A DNA stretch of 16,556 bases, from assembly GCA_905067535.1 (NCBI GenBank), contig CAJHIR010000017.1:1-16556 (forward strand). The letters run 5' to 3'. The stretch's first letter is position 1. Every line of letters begins with the position of its first letter. This document shows positions 7,033 through 14,216 of this stretch, piece by piece. A program made the translations under genes and the position numbers. The notes beneath the pieces are model-generated. The model was not told where the DNA came from, did no database searches, and worked only from the letters and a program-made list of their open reading frames with translations. This stretch comes from Candidatus Argoarchaeum ethanivorans. GTDB taxonomy: Archaea; Halobacteriota; Methanosarcinia; Methanosarcinales; EX4572-44.

Positions 7033-7258
7033 GTAATTCCTCAATATAAATTGTTATTTTTTCCGTTATCAATTAATCGTTGGAGGGTATATTCTATTTC
7101 TATCGCATGGGTTTCTGATTACAATTTACTTCTTTATGTCTAAAGTATTTAATAGTTATGAAACTTCGAGTAACAATAACAATTCGCTCACCCAACACTA
7201 TAAAAACGCATCATCCACACAACCATCCCAACCTCGGCATACTCTCGCACCAGTCTCC
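7033..7258. other. Intergenic region with probable operon promoter
   Basis: AT-rich sequence upstream of the three-gene minus-strand unit. Minus-strand GAATATACC at about 7086-7094 could be its TATA box, about 55 bases before the ATG. Frames on the plus strand here are shadows without ribosome-binding sites. I see no RNA gene. Confidence 0.3.
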
Positions 7259-7314
7259 GAAGTTGTGCAGTGTTTGTGCAATCGAGAGTTTTTCTGCAAC
7301 ACGAAGTGGTGCAG
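7259..7314. repeat. Palindromic repeat unit, copy A
   Basis: A roughly 56-base unit just beyond the 3' end of the PHP gene. It starts with GAAGTTGTGCAG and ends with a hairpin whose arms CTGCAACAC (7294-7302) and GTGGTGCAG (7306-7314) surround the loop GAA, with one mismatch. It aligns with 8603-8659 along its whole length: GAAGTTGT..AGTG.TTGTG, then GAGAGTT/AAGAGTT, then TTTCTGCA, then TGCAG. See copy B. Confidence 0.65.
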
Positions 7315-7319
7315 GGTTG

Positions 7320-7970
7320 CTACAATCCAGCTACTCTGTCGACCAGTTCTTTTGAGTTTTTCATCACCTGTTCAGCTTCACTTCGCGTTAACCCGGCACC
7401 AACTGCTATATCAAGAGCTCTTTTTTCTGTCATCAGGTCGCAGGGTGCATGCGTATCGCTATTTACCACAAGCTTTGCACCGTAATCTGCTGCTGTACGT
7501 GCAAGGTATCCATTGGTGTAATTATGCCCGCAGCGGCTGGTAAGTTCAAGATATACGTCATTATCTGCTGCAAGTTTAACGTCTTCTGGTGTTATAAAAC
7601 CAGGGTGTGCCAGGATGTCGATGTCTGACTTCAGTGCCTCGTGGTTTGTGCCTGCTGCTACTGGCTCTACAATTGTTTCACCATGCACCACGATAATTTC
7701 TGCCCCCATTTTTCGTGCTTTTGCTGCCAGTTGCGATATTTGTGATGGCAGCACATGTGTCAACTCCACCCCCACAAGTATTTGAAGATCATAGTGGCTC
7801 TGGAATGTTTTTATTTTCTGTATACTTTTTATCAGGTATTCAATATTTGTTGGATCTGCGTGATCTGTTATGGCAACTGCACTGTATCCCATCGCCTTTG
7901 TACGCTGCAAGAGTTCTGATGGTATGAGTTCACCATCACTGAATATCGTGTGGGTGTGGAGGTCTATCAC
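7320..7970 (-). CDS. PHP-domain phosphoesterase (histidinol-phosphatase-like)
   Basis: A 216-aa PHP (polymerase and histidinol phosphatase) protein. Metal ligands are visible in the usual order: HTH at the N-terminus (H5, H7) with D12 in FSDGE, ITDHAD (D36, H37), GVELTH (E69), VVHGE (H96), AHPG (H122) and NSDTH (D172, H174). It is a complete trinuclear-type PHP hydrolase. The family includes HisK-type histidinol-phosphate phosphatases, but also other phosphoesterases, so histidine synthesis is only one option. The start is GTG at 7970, giving MIDLHTH. DUF2124 ends 32 bases upstream on the same strand, so the two are probably one transcript. This PHP type is common in mcr-bearing archaea. Confidence 0.88.
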   Translation of the reverse strand: MIDLHTHTIFSDGELIPSELLQRTKAMGYSAVAITDHADPTNIEYLIKSIQKIKTFQSHYDLQILVGVELTHVLPSQISQLAAKARKMGAEIIVVHGETIVEPVAAGTNHEALKSDIDILAHPGFITPEDVKLAADNDVYLELTSRCGHNYTNGYLARTAADYGAKLVVNSDTHAPCDLMTEKRALDIAVGAGLTRSEAEQVMKNSKELVDRVAGL

Positions 7971-8002
7971 AGGTTATGCCCGATATTTGTTGTTGTGTGT
8001 TG

Positions 8003-8470
8003 TTATCGCTTCCAGAGTTCGTTATCAATGATGCTGTTTAACACATAATCAAAGTTGATGTGCTCGTACCAACCCGATCGCTCGAAGATGCCCATAAAAC
8101 ATGAACCTATGATGAGCCCGTCACCGCCTGTCAGCTCTTCAATCAGTTTTTTCATATCAGCTACATCAACACCTATCTTTGGCATCGCAAGTCCACCAAG
8201 CAGTACTATCGTATCTGCATGAGGATCTGTTTCTTCTCCCAATTGCATTCCATGCGTGCCGGGTATGATTTCTCTTGCATGCTCAGCGTCAAGACCGGCA
8301 ATATATACCATCTCTTTTTTCGTACCTCTGATAACATACGCCATCAGCTCTGCAAAAGGAGTACAGAAGCCGACTGAACCAATGAACGTGATCTTCTTTG
8401 AATCCTTTACAAGCTCGCGAAATGGGTTCAATATCCCGGAAAGTGCATCTTTTTTTGAAACAAACTTCAT
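8003..8470 (-). CDS. DUF2124 family protein (methanogen-associated)
   Basis: A 155-aa cytoplasmic protein with no membrane segment. It reads as an alpha/beta domain: a strand and loop ITFIGSVGFCTPFAEL (28-43), then MVYIAGLDAEHAREI, then TIVLLGGLAMPKIGVDVADM, then GLIIGSCFMGIFERSGW. This matches DUF2124, a family I know as almost confined to methanogens and related mcr-bearing archaea and without an assigned reaction. Two cysteines (FCTPF, GSCFMG) lie in conserved-looking loops and could be functional. The ATG at 8470 has GGAG eight bases upstream. It heads a likely two-gene transcript with the PHP hydrolase. The upstream region carries the palindromic repeats, so its promoter lies between about 8475 and 8590. 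Confidence 0.8.
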   Translation of the reverse strand: MKFVSKKDALSGILNPFRELVKDSKKITFIGSVGFCTPFAELMAYVIRGTKKEMVYIAGLDAEHAREIIPGTHGMQLGEETDPHADTIVLLGGLAMPKIGVDVADMKKLIEELTGGDGLIIGSCFMGIFERSGWYEHINFDYVLNSIIDNELWKR

Positions 8471-8593
8471 TTAAATATTCTCCAGATATTATTAAAAAAC
8501 AACATTCACATAGTTCATGTGATATATGAAGTTATCGAAGTTTCTGGCTGTATATATCGAGGCTATTTACTACTGAAATTCGATACATATTTT

Positions 8594-8718
8594 CTACACA
8601 ACGAAGTTGTATAGTGCTTGTGGGAGTCAAGAGTTGTTTTCTGCATACGGGGTATGCAGTTCTACAGAACGAAGTTGTGCCGTTGCTGGGTTAATCTCTG
8701 CACAACGAAGTTGTGCAG
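8594..8718. repeat. Palindromic repeat cluster (copy B plus two more hairpins)
   Basis: Four short palindromes in 125 bases. First: CTACACAAC/GTTGTATAG around GAA (8594-8614, one mismatch). Second: CTGCATAC/GTATGCAG around GGG (8641-8659, perfect). Third: an imperfect one around CGAAG (8662-8682). Fourth: CTGCACAAC/GTTGTGCAG around GAA (8698-8718, perfect). Bases 8603-8659 match copy A at 7259-7314. The cluster lies between the divergent DUF2124 and membrane-protein genes. It looks like a REP/BIME- or MITE-type element family; a transcript or protein-binding role is not excluded. Confidence 0.7.
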
Positions 8719-8762
8719 TTGTTAACAATGTTTAAATGATTGCAGTTTAATATGCAGTATGA

Positions 8763-9650
8763 ATGTACGCATTTGTTGGTGTGCTTAAACGGTTGAAGGC
8801 ATCATTTCGAAGAAAGCTTCGTTTTTTGATGCTCATTGATTTTGTCGCTGTTACTGCATTATTCTATGGCATCTTTTTTTACCTGGATGTTGAAAGCAGG
8901 GTTTCTCATTTTGCAGCAGGTAATCTTCCCTTTTCTGCAGCAGAGCTTCTAATCGTGGTTTCTGTTGCACTTTCTTTTGTGTTAACATTCCTTTTTCATC
9001 GTGGTGATAAACATCGAAATATTGTGCCGCTGATTGAAAAAAAGAGTCCTGTATTACATGAGAAGCTTGGAACTGCCTATGATAACCGTGAAAAGAGGAA
9101 TCTTGTGATGGATTCTTTAAGCGAAGAAGTGAATTCTTCACTTACACTGGTGCGCTCGTCTGCTCTTATTTCAAAGCGTGGCGCTCTGTTAAAATTGATG
9201 TTTGCTTTCACTCTTGTTTTTGGAAGTATATTTATCACCATAAACGATGAACATGTAGATCCTGATACGATCTCTGAGATCTCTAAAGTTGCTAAAACAC
9301 TTTCCGGGGCAAAAGAAGAAAATCGTGTTGCTGATGATGAATCTTCTGGTGATTTCCAGGCAGTGACTGATGAATTTTTTGGCGACGGCGACGGCGGAAT
9401 CTACGGTAAACCAACGATTGCAAGACTTACTGGTAAGAAGATTGATCTGTTGTTATATTCTGGCTCTGGAGCCGGGTTAGAGCTTCGGAGTGCTGATGAT
9501 ACCAGTTTGTATGAGTTTGAACAGACGCCTGTATATCCAGCAGATGCGGTAGCGAGTGGAACCAGTGATGATTACGTCACAATTGCTGCAAAGAGCGATT
9601 CTGATAAACTGATTATTAACAGGTATGCTGTTGAGATGAGTGGACAATAA
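8763..9650 (+). CDS. Uncharacterised three-helix membrane protein
   Basis: A 295-aa protein. A basic N-terminus (KRLKASFRRKLR) is followed by membrane segments at about 21-40, 59-78 and 141-160, then a 135-residue polar, acidic C-terminal part, probably outside the cell or in the pseudoperiplasm. Between helices 2 and 3 lies a cytoplasmic stretch with PLIEKKSPVLHEKLGTAYDN (89-108), which I associate with archaeal membrane proteins of the DUF7502 kind, often near MoxR/DUF58 genes; none is adjacent here. The C-terminal region contains beta-rich segments (KKIDLLLYSGSG and later). ATG at 8763; a TTTAAAT about 25-30 bases upstream may be the TATA box. The gene is convergent with mcrC, 55 bases apart. 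Function unknown. Confidence 0.7.
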   Translation: MYAFVGVLKRLKASFRRKLRFLMLIDFVAVTALFYGIFFYLDVESRVSHFAAGNLPFSAAELLIVVSVALSFVLTFLFHRGDKHRNIVPLIEKKSPVLHEKLGTAYDNREKRNLVMDSLSEEVNSSLTLVRSSALISKRGALLKLMFAFTLVFGSIFITINDEHVDPDTISEISKVAKTLSGAKEENRVADDESSGDFQAVTDEFFGDGDGGIYGKPTIARLTGKKIDLLLYSGSGAGLELRSADDTSLYEFEQTPVYPADAVASGTSDDYVTIAAKSDSDKLIINRYAVEMSGQ

Positions 9651-9705
9651 AGCCACGGTTCTCAACCCTGATCTATTTCAAATATTAAATAGCCAAAAAA
9701 TTCTT

Positions 9706-10494
9706 TTATACGTATTCGAGTTTACTTGTGTGATACCACATATCTGTGCCCTCGAGCTTCGCCCATCTGCCCTGTTCGTCATCCTGGATATCTTTAATAA
9801 CCCCTTTTGTGCCGGTTGGTACATATCGTGCAGTTCTTCCAGCTTCGAGCGGTAGTGACGGCTCGAGGTATGGTGGTGGCATACTAATCCACACTTCCCT
9901 GGCGGTTTCATCGACTTTGGATTTAGAGCAGGTAACACCACGGGCAACATCAGTGACAATGCCTGAAACATAGCCTTTGGTCCCAACATTTTCTTCTGTC
10001 GGTCGCACATATAAAGTCCGCACACCCAATTCTGCAAACTCTTCAAAATCTATTGGCGTCTGGCAGACAATTATACATGGTTTATCAATGTTTCGAAGAA
10101 GCATCCTTGCTTTGTAAAGTACATGCCGTTTCACATTTCCAAAATGAGCGATTAACACCTTAGCGGGTTTCATTTGTTCCAGTTCTTTTGGTGTAAGGTG
10201 CATGAACGTATCTTTTACTGCAAACGTTCCAGGAAAGTCCTCTGGCACACCTTCACCAGTGCTTAAAATCATCACACTGAGCTCAATACCGCGTTCTCGA
10301 AGTCCCATGCTGATCTCACAGACCGGTTTAAAAACGTGTCTTCGTGTACCTGACATGCCAAGCACTAATACATCGTACTTGAGAGCAAGACCAATAGTAC
10401 CGCGTTGAGCAATCCCGGCAGACACTCCAACACCGATTTCTGCGCGACAATCAATATATTGGGACTTTCTACCAATCGTAGTAGTAACAGGCAT
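9706..10494 (-). CDS. mcrC: McrC, fused to a DUF2098-like C-terminus
   Basis: A 262-aa protein. Residues 1-205 read clearly as McrC: IDCRAEIGVGVSAGIAQRGT (14-33), LGMSGTRRHVFKPVCEI (45-61), then GLRERGIELSVMILSTGEGVP with the segment broken up, LTPKELEQ, HFGNVKRHVLYKAR (117-130) and IVCQTPIDFEEF (142-153). McrC was found in the protein complex that reductively activates methyl-coenzyme M reductase with ATP. Residues about 216-262 (GRTARYVPTGTKGVIKDI, then WAKLEGTDMWYHTSKLEYV) match the core of DUF2098, normally a separate small methanogen protein. The join is in frame, without a frameshift. It lies outside an mcrBDCGA operon, so this may be the stand-alone paralogue. It diverges from the mgmA-like gene. 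Confidence 0.9.
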   Translation of the reverse strand: MPVTTTIGRKSQYIDCRAEIGVGVSAGIAQRGTIGLALKYDVLVLGMSGTRRHVFKPVCEISMGLRERGIELSVMILSTGEGVPEDFPGTFAVKDTFMHLTPKELEQMKPAKVLIAHFGNVKRHVLYKARMLLRNIDKPCIIVCQTPIDFEEFAELGVRTLYVRPTEENVGTKGYVSGIVTDVARGVTCSKSKVDETAREVWISMPPPYLEPSLPLEAGRTARYVPTGTKGVIKDIQDDEQGRWAKLEGTDMWYHTSKLEYV

Positions 10495-10609
10495 AATATA
10501 TCATTGCCTCTGTTCTTTATAACACTATAAACGTTTATCGGTATGGCATCAGTGTTTTATAGAGTGCCAAACGACACAGTTCCCTGGTTGATTGTTTTTG
10601 AAAAATAGG
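10495..10609. promoter_or_regulatory. Divergent promoter region, mcrC / mgmA-like
   Basis: 115 bases between two divergent MCR-maturation genes. On the minus strand GTTTATAGTG (10532-10523) and TTATAAAG (10522-10515) are TATA candidates 20-30 bases before the mcrC ATG, implying a very short leader. On the plus strand TTTTATAG (10555-10562) is a TATA candidate about 48 bases before the mgmA-like ATG. The closeness of the two suggests shared control. Confidence 0.5.
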
Positions 10610-11914
10610 ATGATTACTATCGTTTCACCTGGAATTTATACGTATGGTTCAATGGTAATTGGTGGAATACTGCGTGATGCAGGTTACAATGTTGTGCTGA
10701 CTAAAGAGCTTCATGCTGACACTGACACTGTTTTTGTTAGTTTGCATTCCACTTTACAATTGATCGATAATAATATAAAAAAGTTTTTTGAGATGTTGAC
10801 TGGGAAGATGGTTTTTGTTGGTGGACCTGTTAGCGCATATCCACACATCATACTCGGTGAGCTTTCAAATGTGTCGTGCGTGGTTGTTGGAGAAGGTGAA
10901 GAGATCGTGCTTGATTTGTTAGAAAGAGGTGTCAGTGAGGATGTTTCTGGCATTGTTTTCAGAGATTGTAACGGCAATATTGTTGAAACAAAAAAACGTC
11001 CTTTTTTAACTAACCTGACACGCCCTCTCCCATTAATCCCTGGTGATATTTCACGTCAGAACGTGCGTGGTGCAAATGTCTATATCGAGACCCATCGAGG
11101 CTGCCTTGGTAATTGCGATTTCTGCCAGGTACCGGGTTTTTTTGGCCAGACCATTCGAAGCCGCGATCGGGAAGACATACTTGCAGAGGTTAAGGCATTC
11201 AAAAAGGCAGGAGCGCAAAAAATTGCTGTTAGTGGCGGCACTGGCTCCCTTTATGGATATGATAAAGAAGAGATATCCCACTCACTCATTGAACTCTTAA
11301 GGGACATCTCAGAAATTACTGGTCCAAAAAACCTCTCTGTTCCTGACATGCGAGTTGACTATGTGAACGAAGAAGTGCTTGAGGCAATCAGGCGTTATAC
11401 AATGGGCTGGGTATTTTTTGGAATTGAATCCGGCAGTAATCGCATCTTAAAACAGATGCATAAAGGAATAAGCATTGAAAAAGCAATGGATGCAGTCGAA
11501 TACACGCGTTCGCAGCGCGTTCATGTTGCAGGCTCTTTTATAGTGGGACATCCTTCTGAAACAGAGAAGGATTACGAGCTTACACGAGACTTTGTTGAGG
11601 ATGCAACGCTTGAAGACGTGTTTGTCAGTATTATTGAACCAATACCCTCAACAAGGTTTGCGAACCTTATTTCAGACATTTCAGAAGAAGATAATCCAAG
11701 TTTTAAACCTCACACCGGAGAATATTCCACACTCAAGCTTTCAGAAAGTGAAGCAAGGTTTTTCGACCTGATGCTTAGTGCTGAAACATCCAAACCAGTA
11801 CCGAGAATTGTAACCAATCAACAATATGATATGATTCTTAGTATAGCACGCAGCCAGGGCGAAGATGTGCGAGCTGTAACACGTTTGATATGGAAATACA
11901 AAAAATTGTTCTGA
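10610..11914 (+). CDS. mgmA: B12-dependent radical SAM methylase, MgmA-like
   Basis: A 434-aa protein from the ATG at 10610; a TTG six codons upstream is less likely. The N-terminal third is a cobalamin-binding-type Rossmann domain: SPGIYTYGSMVIGGILRDAG (6-25), VFVGGPVSAYP (68-78), CVVVGEGEE (90-98). Next come VYIETHRGCLGNCDFCQ (157-173), with the CX3CX2C cluster cysteines C165, C169 and C172, then the SGGTGSLYGY loop and GIESGSN, typical of the B12-radical SAM class. SPxxYTYGxMxIGG and ETHRGC..xCxFCQVPxFFG are as I recall them from MgmA, which puts a C-methyl group on the active-site glutamine of McrA. It would use SAM and methylcobalamin in the cytoplasm. Divergence from mcrC supports an MCR substrate. 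A related MJ_0865- or MJ_1487-family enzyme is the alternative. Confidence 0.7.
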   Translation: MITIVSPGIYTYGSMVIGGILRDAGYNVVLTKELHADTDTVFVSLHSTLQLIDNNIKKFFEMLTGKMVFVGGPVSAYPHIILGELSNVSCVVVGEGEEIVLDLLERGVSEDVSGIVFRDCNGNIVETKKRPFLTNLTRPLPLIPGDISRQNVRGANVYIETHRGCLGNCDFCQVPGFFGQTIRSRDREDILAEVKAFKKAGAQKIAVSGGTGSLYGYDKEEISHSLIELLRDISEITGPKNLSVPDMRVDYVNEEVLEAIRRYTMGWVFFGIESGSNRILKQMHKGISIEKAMDAVEYTRSQRVHVAGSFIVGHPSETEKDYELTRDFVEDATLEDVFVSIIEPIPSTRFANLISDISEEDNPSFKPHTGEYSTLKLSESEARFFDLMLSAETSKPVPRIVTNQQYDMILSIARSQGEDVRAVTRLIWKYKKLF

Positions 11915-11925
11915 TTTGTTCAATC

Positions 11926-11973
11926 AAGAACTAAAAAATAGAGATCTTTAATCTCTCAATTTTTCCATCTAAG
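11926..11973 (-). terminator. Terminator of the surface-protein gene; direct repeat copy 1
   Basis: On the minus strand AGAGAT (11956-11951), loop UAAAG, AUCUCU (11945-11940) form a perfect six-pair hairpin followed by AUUUUUUAG, an intrinsic-type terminator. The stop codon TGA (11958-11956) overlaps the stem. The 48 bases match 13811-13860 at 43 aligned positions plus a two-base indel. Confidence 0.65.
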
Positions 11974-13689
11974 CCAGAAATATCCGGTAAGAACAAGCAA
12001 CCCCACCGAAAACAGTATCATCGCCGGCAATTCCGGGATAGGATACGCAGGGTCGGTTCCCCCTGATGTAAGATGACTGCTGTTGAGCCCAACCGAGACC
12101 ACAGAACTGTTTCCGTCCGCGTCGTGGTCCTGAATCCTGAATGCCAGCCACTCGCCATTCGACACGCCGAATTCACCTGCGGAGATCGAGAAATCGCCGG
12201 AGCCGCCGATGGTGGCATTTTCTCCAGCAGCCGAAGGCGTGAAAGTTGAGCCATTCCACTCACCCACCCACACTCTGACGGTTGTGTCACTGCTGCTGGC
12301 ATCGAAGGTTATGCGCCCGGTCCACGTATCTGCCGGAAAGCTGATATTTCCCGCTGCGGTCTCATCAGCCAGCCAGATTTGCTCGCCCTCGTCACCAACC
12401 GTCACCGTTCCCGCTGGCTTTGTCTCGTCTCCTTTCCACATCTTGTAGCTTCCGTCTCCTGCGGCGGTGCTGCTCAAATACCACCTCTGACAGGAGCCGC
12501 AGGGCTTCTGCTCCTCACCGCCAAACCCGCAAAATGTTGAAGGACTGTTTTGGTTGTTGTAACTCGTGTTTATCCAATCTGCGCTCCTTGCGGATGCTGA
12601 AATCCTGAACTCGTCGATTGCGCCATAGAATGCGAACGATTGTTGATCTGCAAACCTTCTACCAATTAGCAGATCAGCTGTATTTTGTAGACTGCCAGAG
12701 GTTGTATCTGTCGTTTCTTCGTTAAGACTGCCATCTACGTATATTCTGATTGTATCTGTGGATGCGTCTCTTACACCGACCACCTGGTGCCATTGATCAT
12801 CGGCGCAGTCTTGACTTCCATGAACATTGGGATCGTTTGTGCCATCGTAAAGAGCAAACATAACAGTTCCAGACGCTTCACCCCGCAAGCAATACGGATA
12901 AGGATTAGGACACTGCCATTTTTCTGAGATTGACTGCAGATCTTTTCTGGTTGTTTTAAACCATGCTTCTACGGAGTACGATTGTCCTGTTGCGCCAATA
13001 TTCAAACTCGTGTTCCCTCCGCAATCAACAAAATCATCCGAGCCGTCAAAATCATCAGCGCCGTCTATCTGCCCGGTTGCATCTGTTGTAACCCCTCCTC
13101 GAGCCGTTCCATCGTTATCGTTACTTGTGGAATCGTAATGAGTCCCACCATATCCTGCTGGTGTTCCCCCTAAGTGCTGAACCATCATGTAATTCGCATC
13201 CCAGACATTCTCCGAGCCATAAGTGCTATCCACTGCCGGCTCAGTCGCATCGCTGTTTCCATAGTACATATAGAGCACATCATCGGTGGAATCGCCGGCA
13301 TCTTTTGTCAAAGTAACATTTACCCAGGCATACAGAGTGCCACCCGAATAATATTCTATTTCTCTTGGGAGTTGATTACCAGAAGAGTCAGTAAAACGGA
13401 TGTCAACGCCATCAGCTTTTATGTTCGATAACCCGGTAGCATTTACTAATACCGGGAAATTAGCGTAGGTCGTGGATGGGTCGCCAACATCCAAAACCTT
13501 CGTATGGTCAATGGTCACCATTTTCCGGTACTGCCAGTTATCATTCCACCAGTCCGGATCCGCGCTTGCGGTCGGAGCGATAGAAGCGAGAAGTATCGCC
13601 GCAAACAGGACTACCGATGCTAATGCCAACAATCTCTTTGATGATGTCTGAACCACTGATCCTTTTTTAGTTATTATGTACTCCTTCAT
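11956..13689 (-). CDS. Secreted surface protein: DUF2341, LamG-like, PEF-CTERM-like anchor
   Basis: 577 aa. A signal peptide (basic n-region, hydrophobic 20-38, cleavage probably after ASA at 43) leads into a DUF2341 domain (about 50-165: FPVLV, DIRFTDSSGNQLPREIEYY, WVNV, YMYYGN). A LamG/concanavalin-like domain follows (about 165-375: DDFDGSDDFVDCGGN, YSVEAWFKT, WHQVVGVRD, IRIYVDG, GAIDEFRIS), then a beta-rich domain (about 398-540). The end, YPIPELP plus a hydrophobic helix (557-572) and WLRWKN, is a PEF-CTERM-type tail, expected to be processed by an archaeosortase; none is encoded here. It probably sits in the cell envelope and binds sugars or other surfaces. NxS/T sites suggest N-glycosylation. 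The gene is GC-richer than its neighbours, has its own TATA box and terminator, and lies between direct repeats, so it may be a later arrival beside the ribosomal operon. Confidence 0.85.
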   Translation of the reverse strand: MKEYIITKKGSVVQTSSKRLLALASVVLFAAILLASIAPTASADPDWWNDNWQYRKMVTIDHTKVLDVGDPSTTYANFPVLVNATGLSNIKADGVDIRFTDSSGNQLPREIEYYSGGTLYAWVNVTLTKDAGDSTDDVLYMYYGNSDATEPAVDSTYGSENVWDANYMMVQHLGGTPAGYGGTHYDSTSNDNDGTARGGVTTDATGQIDGADDFDGSDDFVDCGGNTSLNIGATGQSYSVEAWFKTTRKDLQSISEKWQCPNPYPYCLRGEASGTVMFALYDGTNDPNVHGSQDCADDQWHQVVGVRDASTDTIRIYVDGSLNEETTDTTSGSLQNTADLLIGRRFADQQSFAFYGAIDEFRISASARSADWINTSYNNQNSPSTFCGFGGEEQKPCGSCQRWYLSSTAAGDGSYKMWKGDETKPAGTVTVGDEGEQIWLADETAAGNISFPADTWTGRITFDASSSDTTVRVWVGEWNGSTFTPSAAGENATIGGSGDFSISAGEFGVSNGEWLAFRIQDHDADGNSSVVSVGLNSSHLTSGGTDPAYPIPELPAMILFSVGLLVLTGYFWLRWKN

Positions 13690-13810
13690 TTTTTCACTTC
13701 CATAATTTTACATATTGCCAATGTTGTGTTATTTTAAAAGCATTTCGATTTAGAAGGAGGTTTTCTATTTATTTGATTTATCATGGAGATAGATGTAAAG
13801 GGGAGTAATA
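13690..13810 (-). promoter_or_regulatory. Promoter region of the surface-protein gene
   Basis: Minus-strand CTTTTAAAAT (13740-13731) is a good TATA candidate about 41 bases before the ATG at 13689, and GGAAGTG (13701-13695) may serve as ribosome-binding site. This gives a leader of roughly 15-20 bases. No gene is seen in the stretch. Confidence 0.45.
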
Positions 13811-13860
13811 AAGAACTGAAAAAAATAGAGATATTTAATCCCCCGATTTTTCCGTCTAAG
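13811..13860 (-). terminator. Terminator of the ribosomal operon; direct repeat copy 2
   Basis: Six bases after the L12 stop codon on the minus strand. GGGGAU, loop UAAAU, AUCUCU form a six-pair hairpin with two G-U wobbles, followed by AUUUUUUUCAG. It is the near-copy of 11926-11973. The three base changes inside the stem and its edge keep the pairing, which supports selection on the hairpin. The segment also reads LRRKN in the frame corresponding to the surface protein's LRWKN tail. Confidence 0.6.
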
Positions 13861-13866
13861 TTTTAA

Positions 13867-14181
13867 TTAGCCAAACAGTGCACCGAGTCCCTCCATTCCG
13901 CTTTCCTCTTCCTCTTCTTTCGCTTCCTCTTCTTTCGCTTCCTCTTTCACTTCTTCAGGAGGTGCCTCTGCTTGAGTTGTGGTGGTGGCTGCCGTTGGTG
14001 CTGCAACAACTGATTTAGAGATTGCTTCATCGATGTTCACACCATTAAGAGTTGCTACAAGTGCTTTTATACGTATAGCATCTACTTCAAGTCCTGCTGC
14101 GCTGACTACTGCGCTAACGTTTTCTTCTGTTATTTCTTTTCCTGCTTTGTGCAATAAAAGTGCTGCATATATATATTCCAT
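13867..14181 (-). CDS. rpl12: Ribosomal protein L12 (archaeal P1 type)
   Basis: 104 aa, the normal archaeal length. The N-terminus [22 protein letters not shown] is the helical dimerisation and L10-binding domain; an Ala/Thr-rich hinge (about 60-72) leads to a Glu/Lys-rich stretch and the conserved end [10 protein letters not shown], which recruits translation factors. Several dimers mount on L10 to form the ribosomal stalk. The start ATG at 14181 has AAGGTGA upstream and lies 35 bases after the L10 stop. Last gene of the operon, followed directly by the terminator hairpin. No anomaly. Confidence 0.96.
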   Translation of the reverse strand: MEYIYAALLLHKAGKEITEENVSAVVSAAGLEVDAIRIKALVATLNGVNIDEAISKSVVAAPTAATTTTQAEAPPEEVKEEAKEEEAKEEEEESGMEGLGALFG

Positions 14182-14216
14182 ATTTATTCACCTTGAAAAG
14201 TATAAATCTTATATTT

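Noticed and set aside
7136..7543. 135-codon plus-strand frame
   Set aside because: Mostly antisense to the PHP gene and through the palindromic repeat; no ribosome-binding site.
7259..8718. CRISPR array
   Set aside because: The palindromic repeats have no regular spacers, are degenerate, and no cas genes are present.
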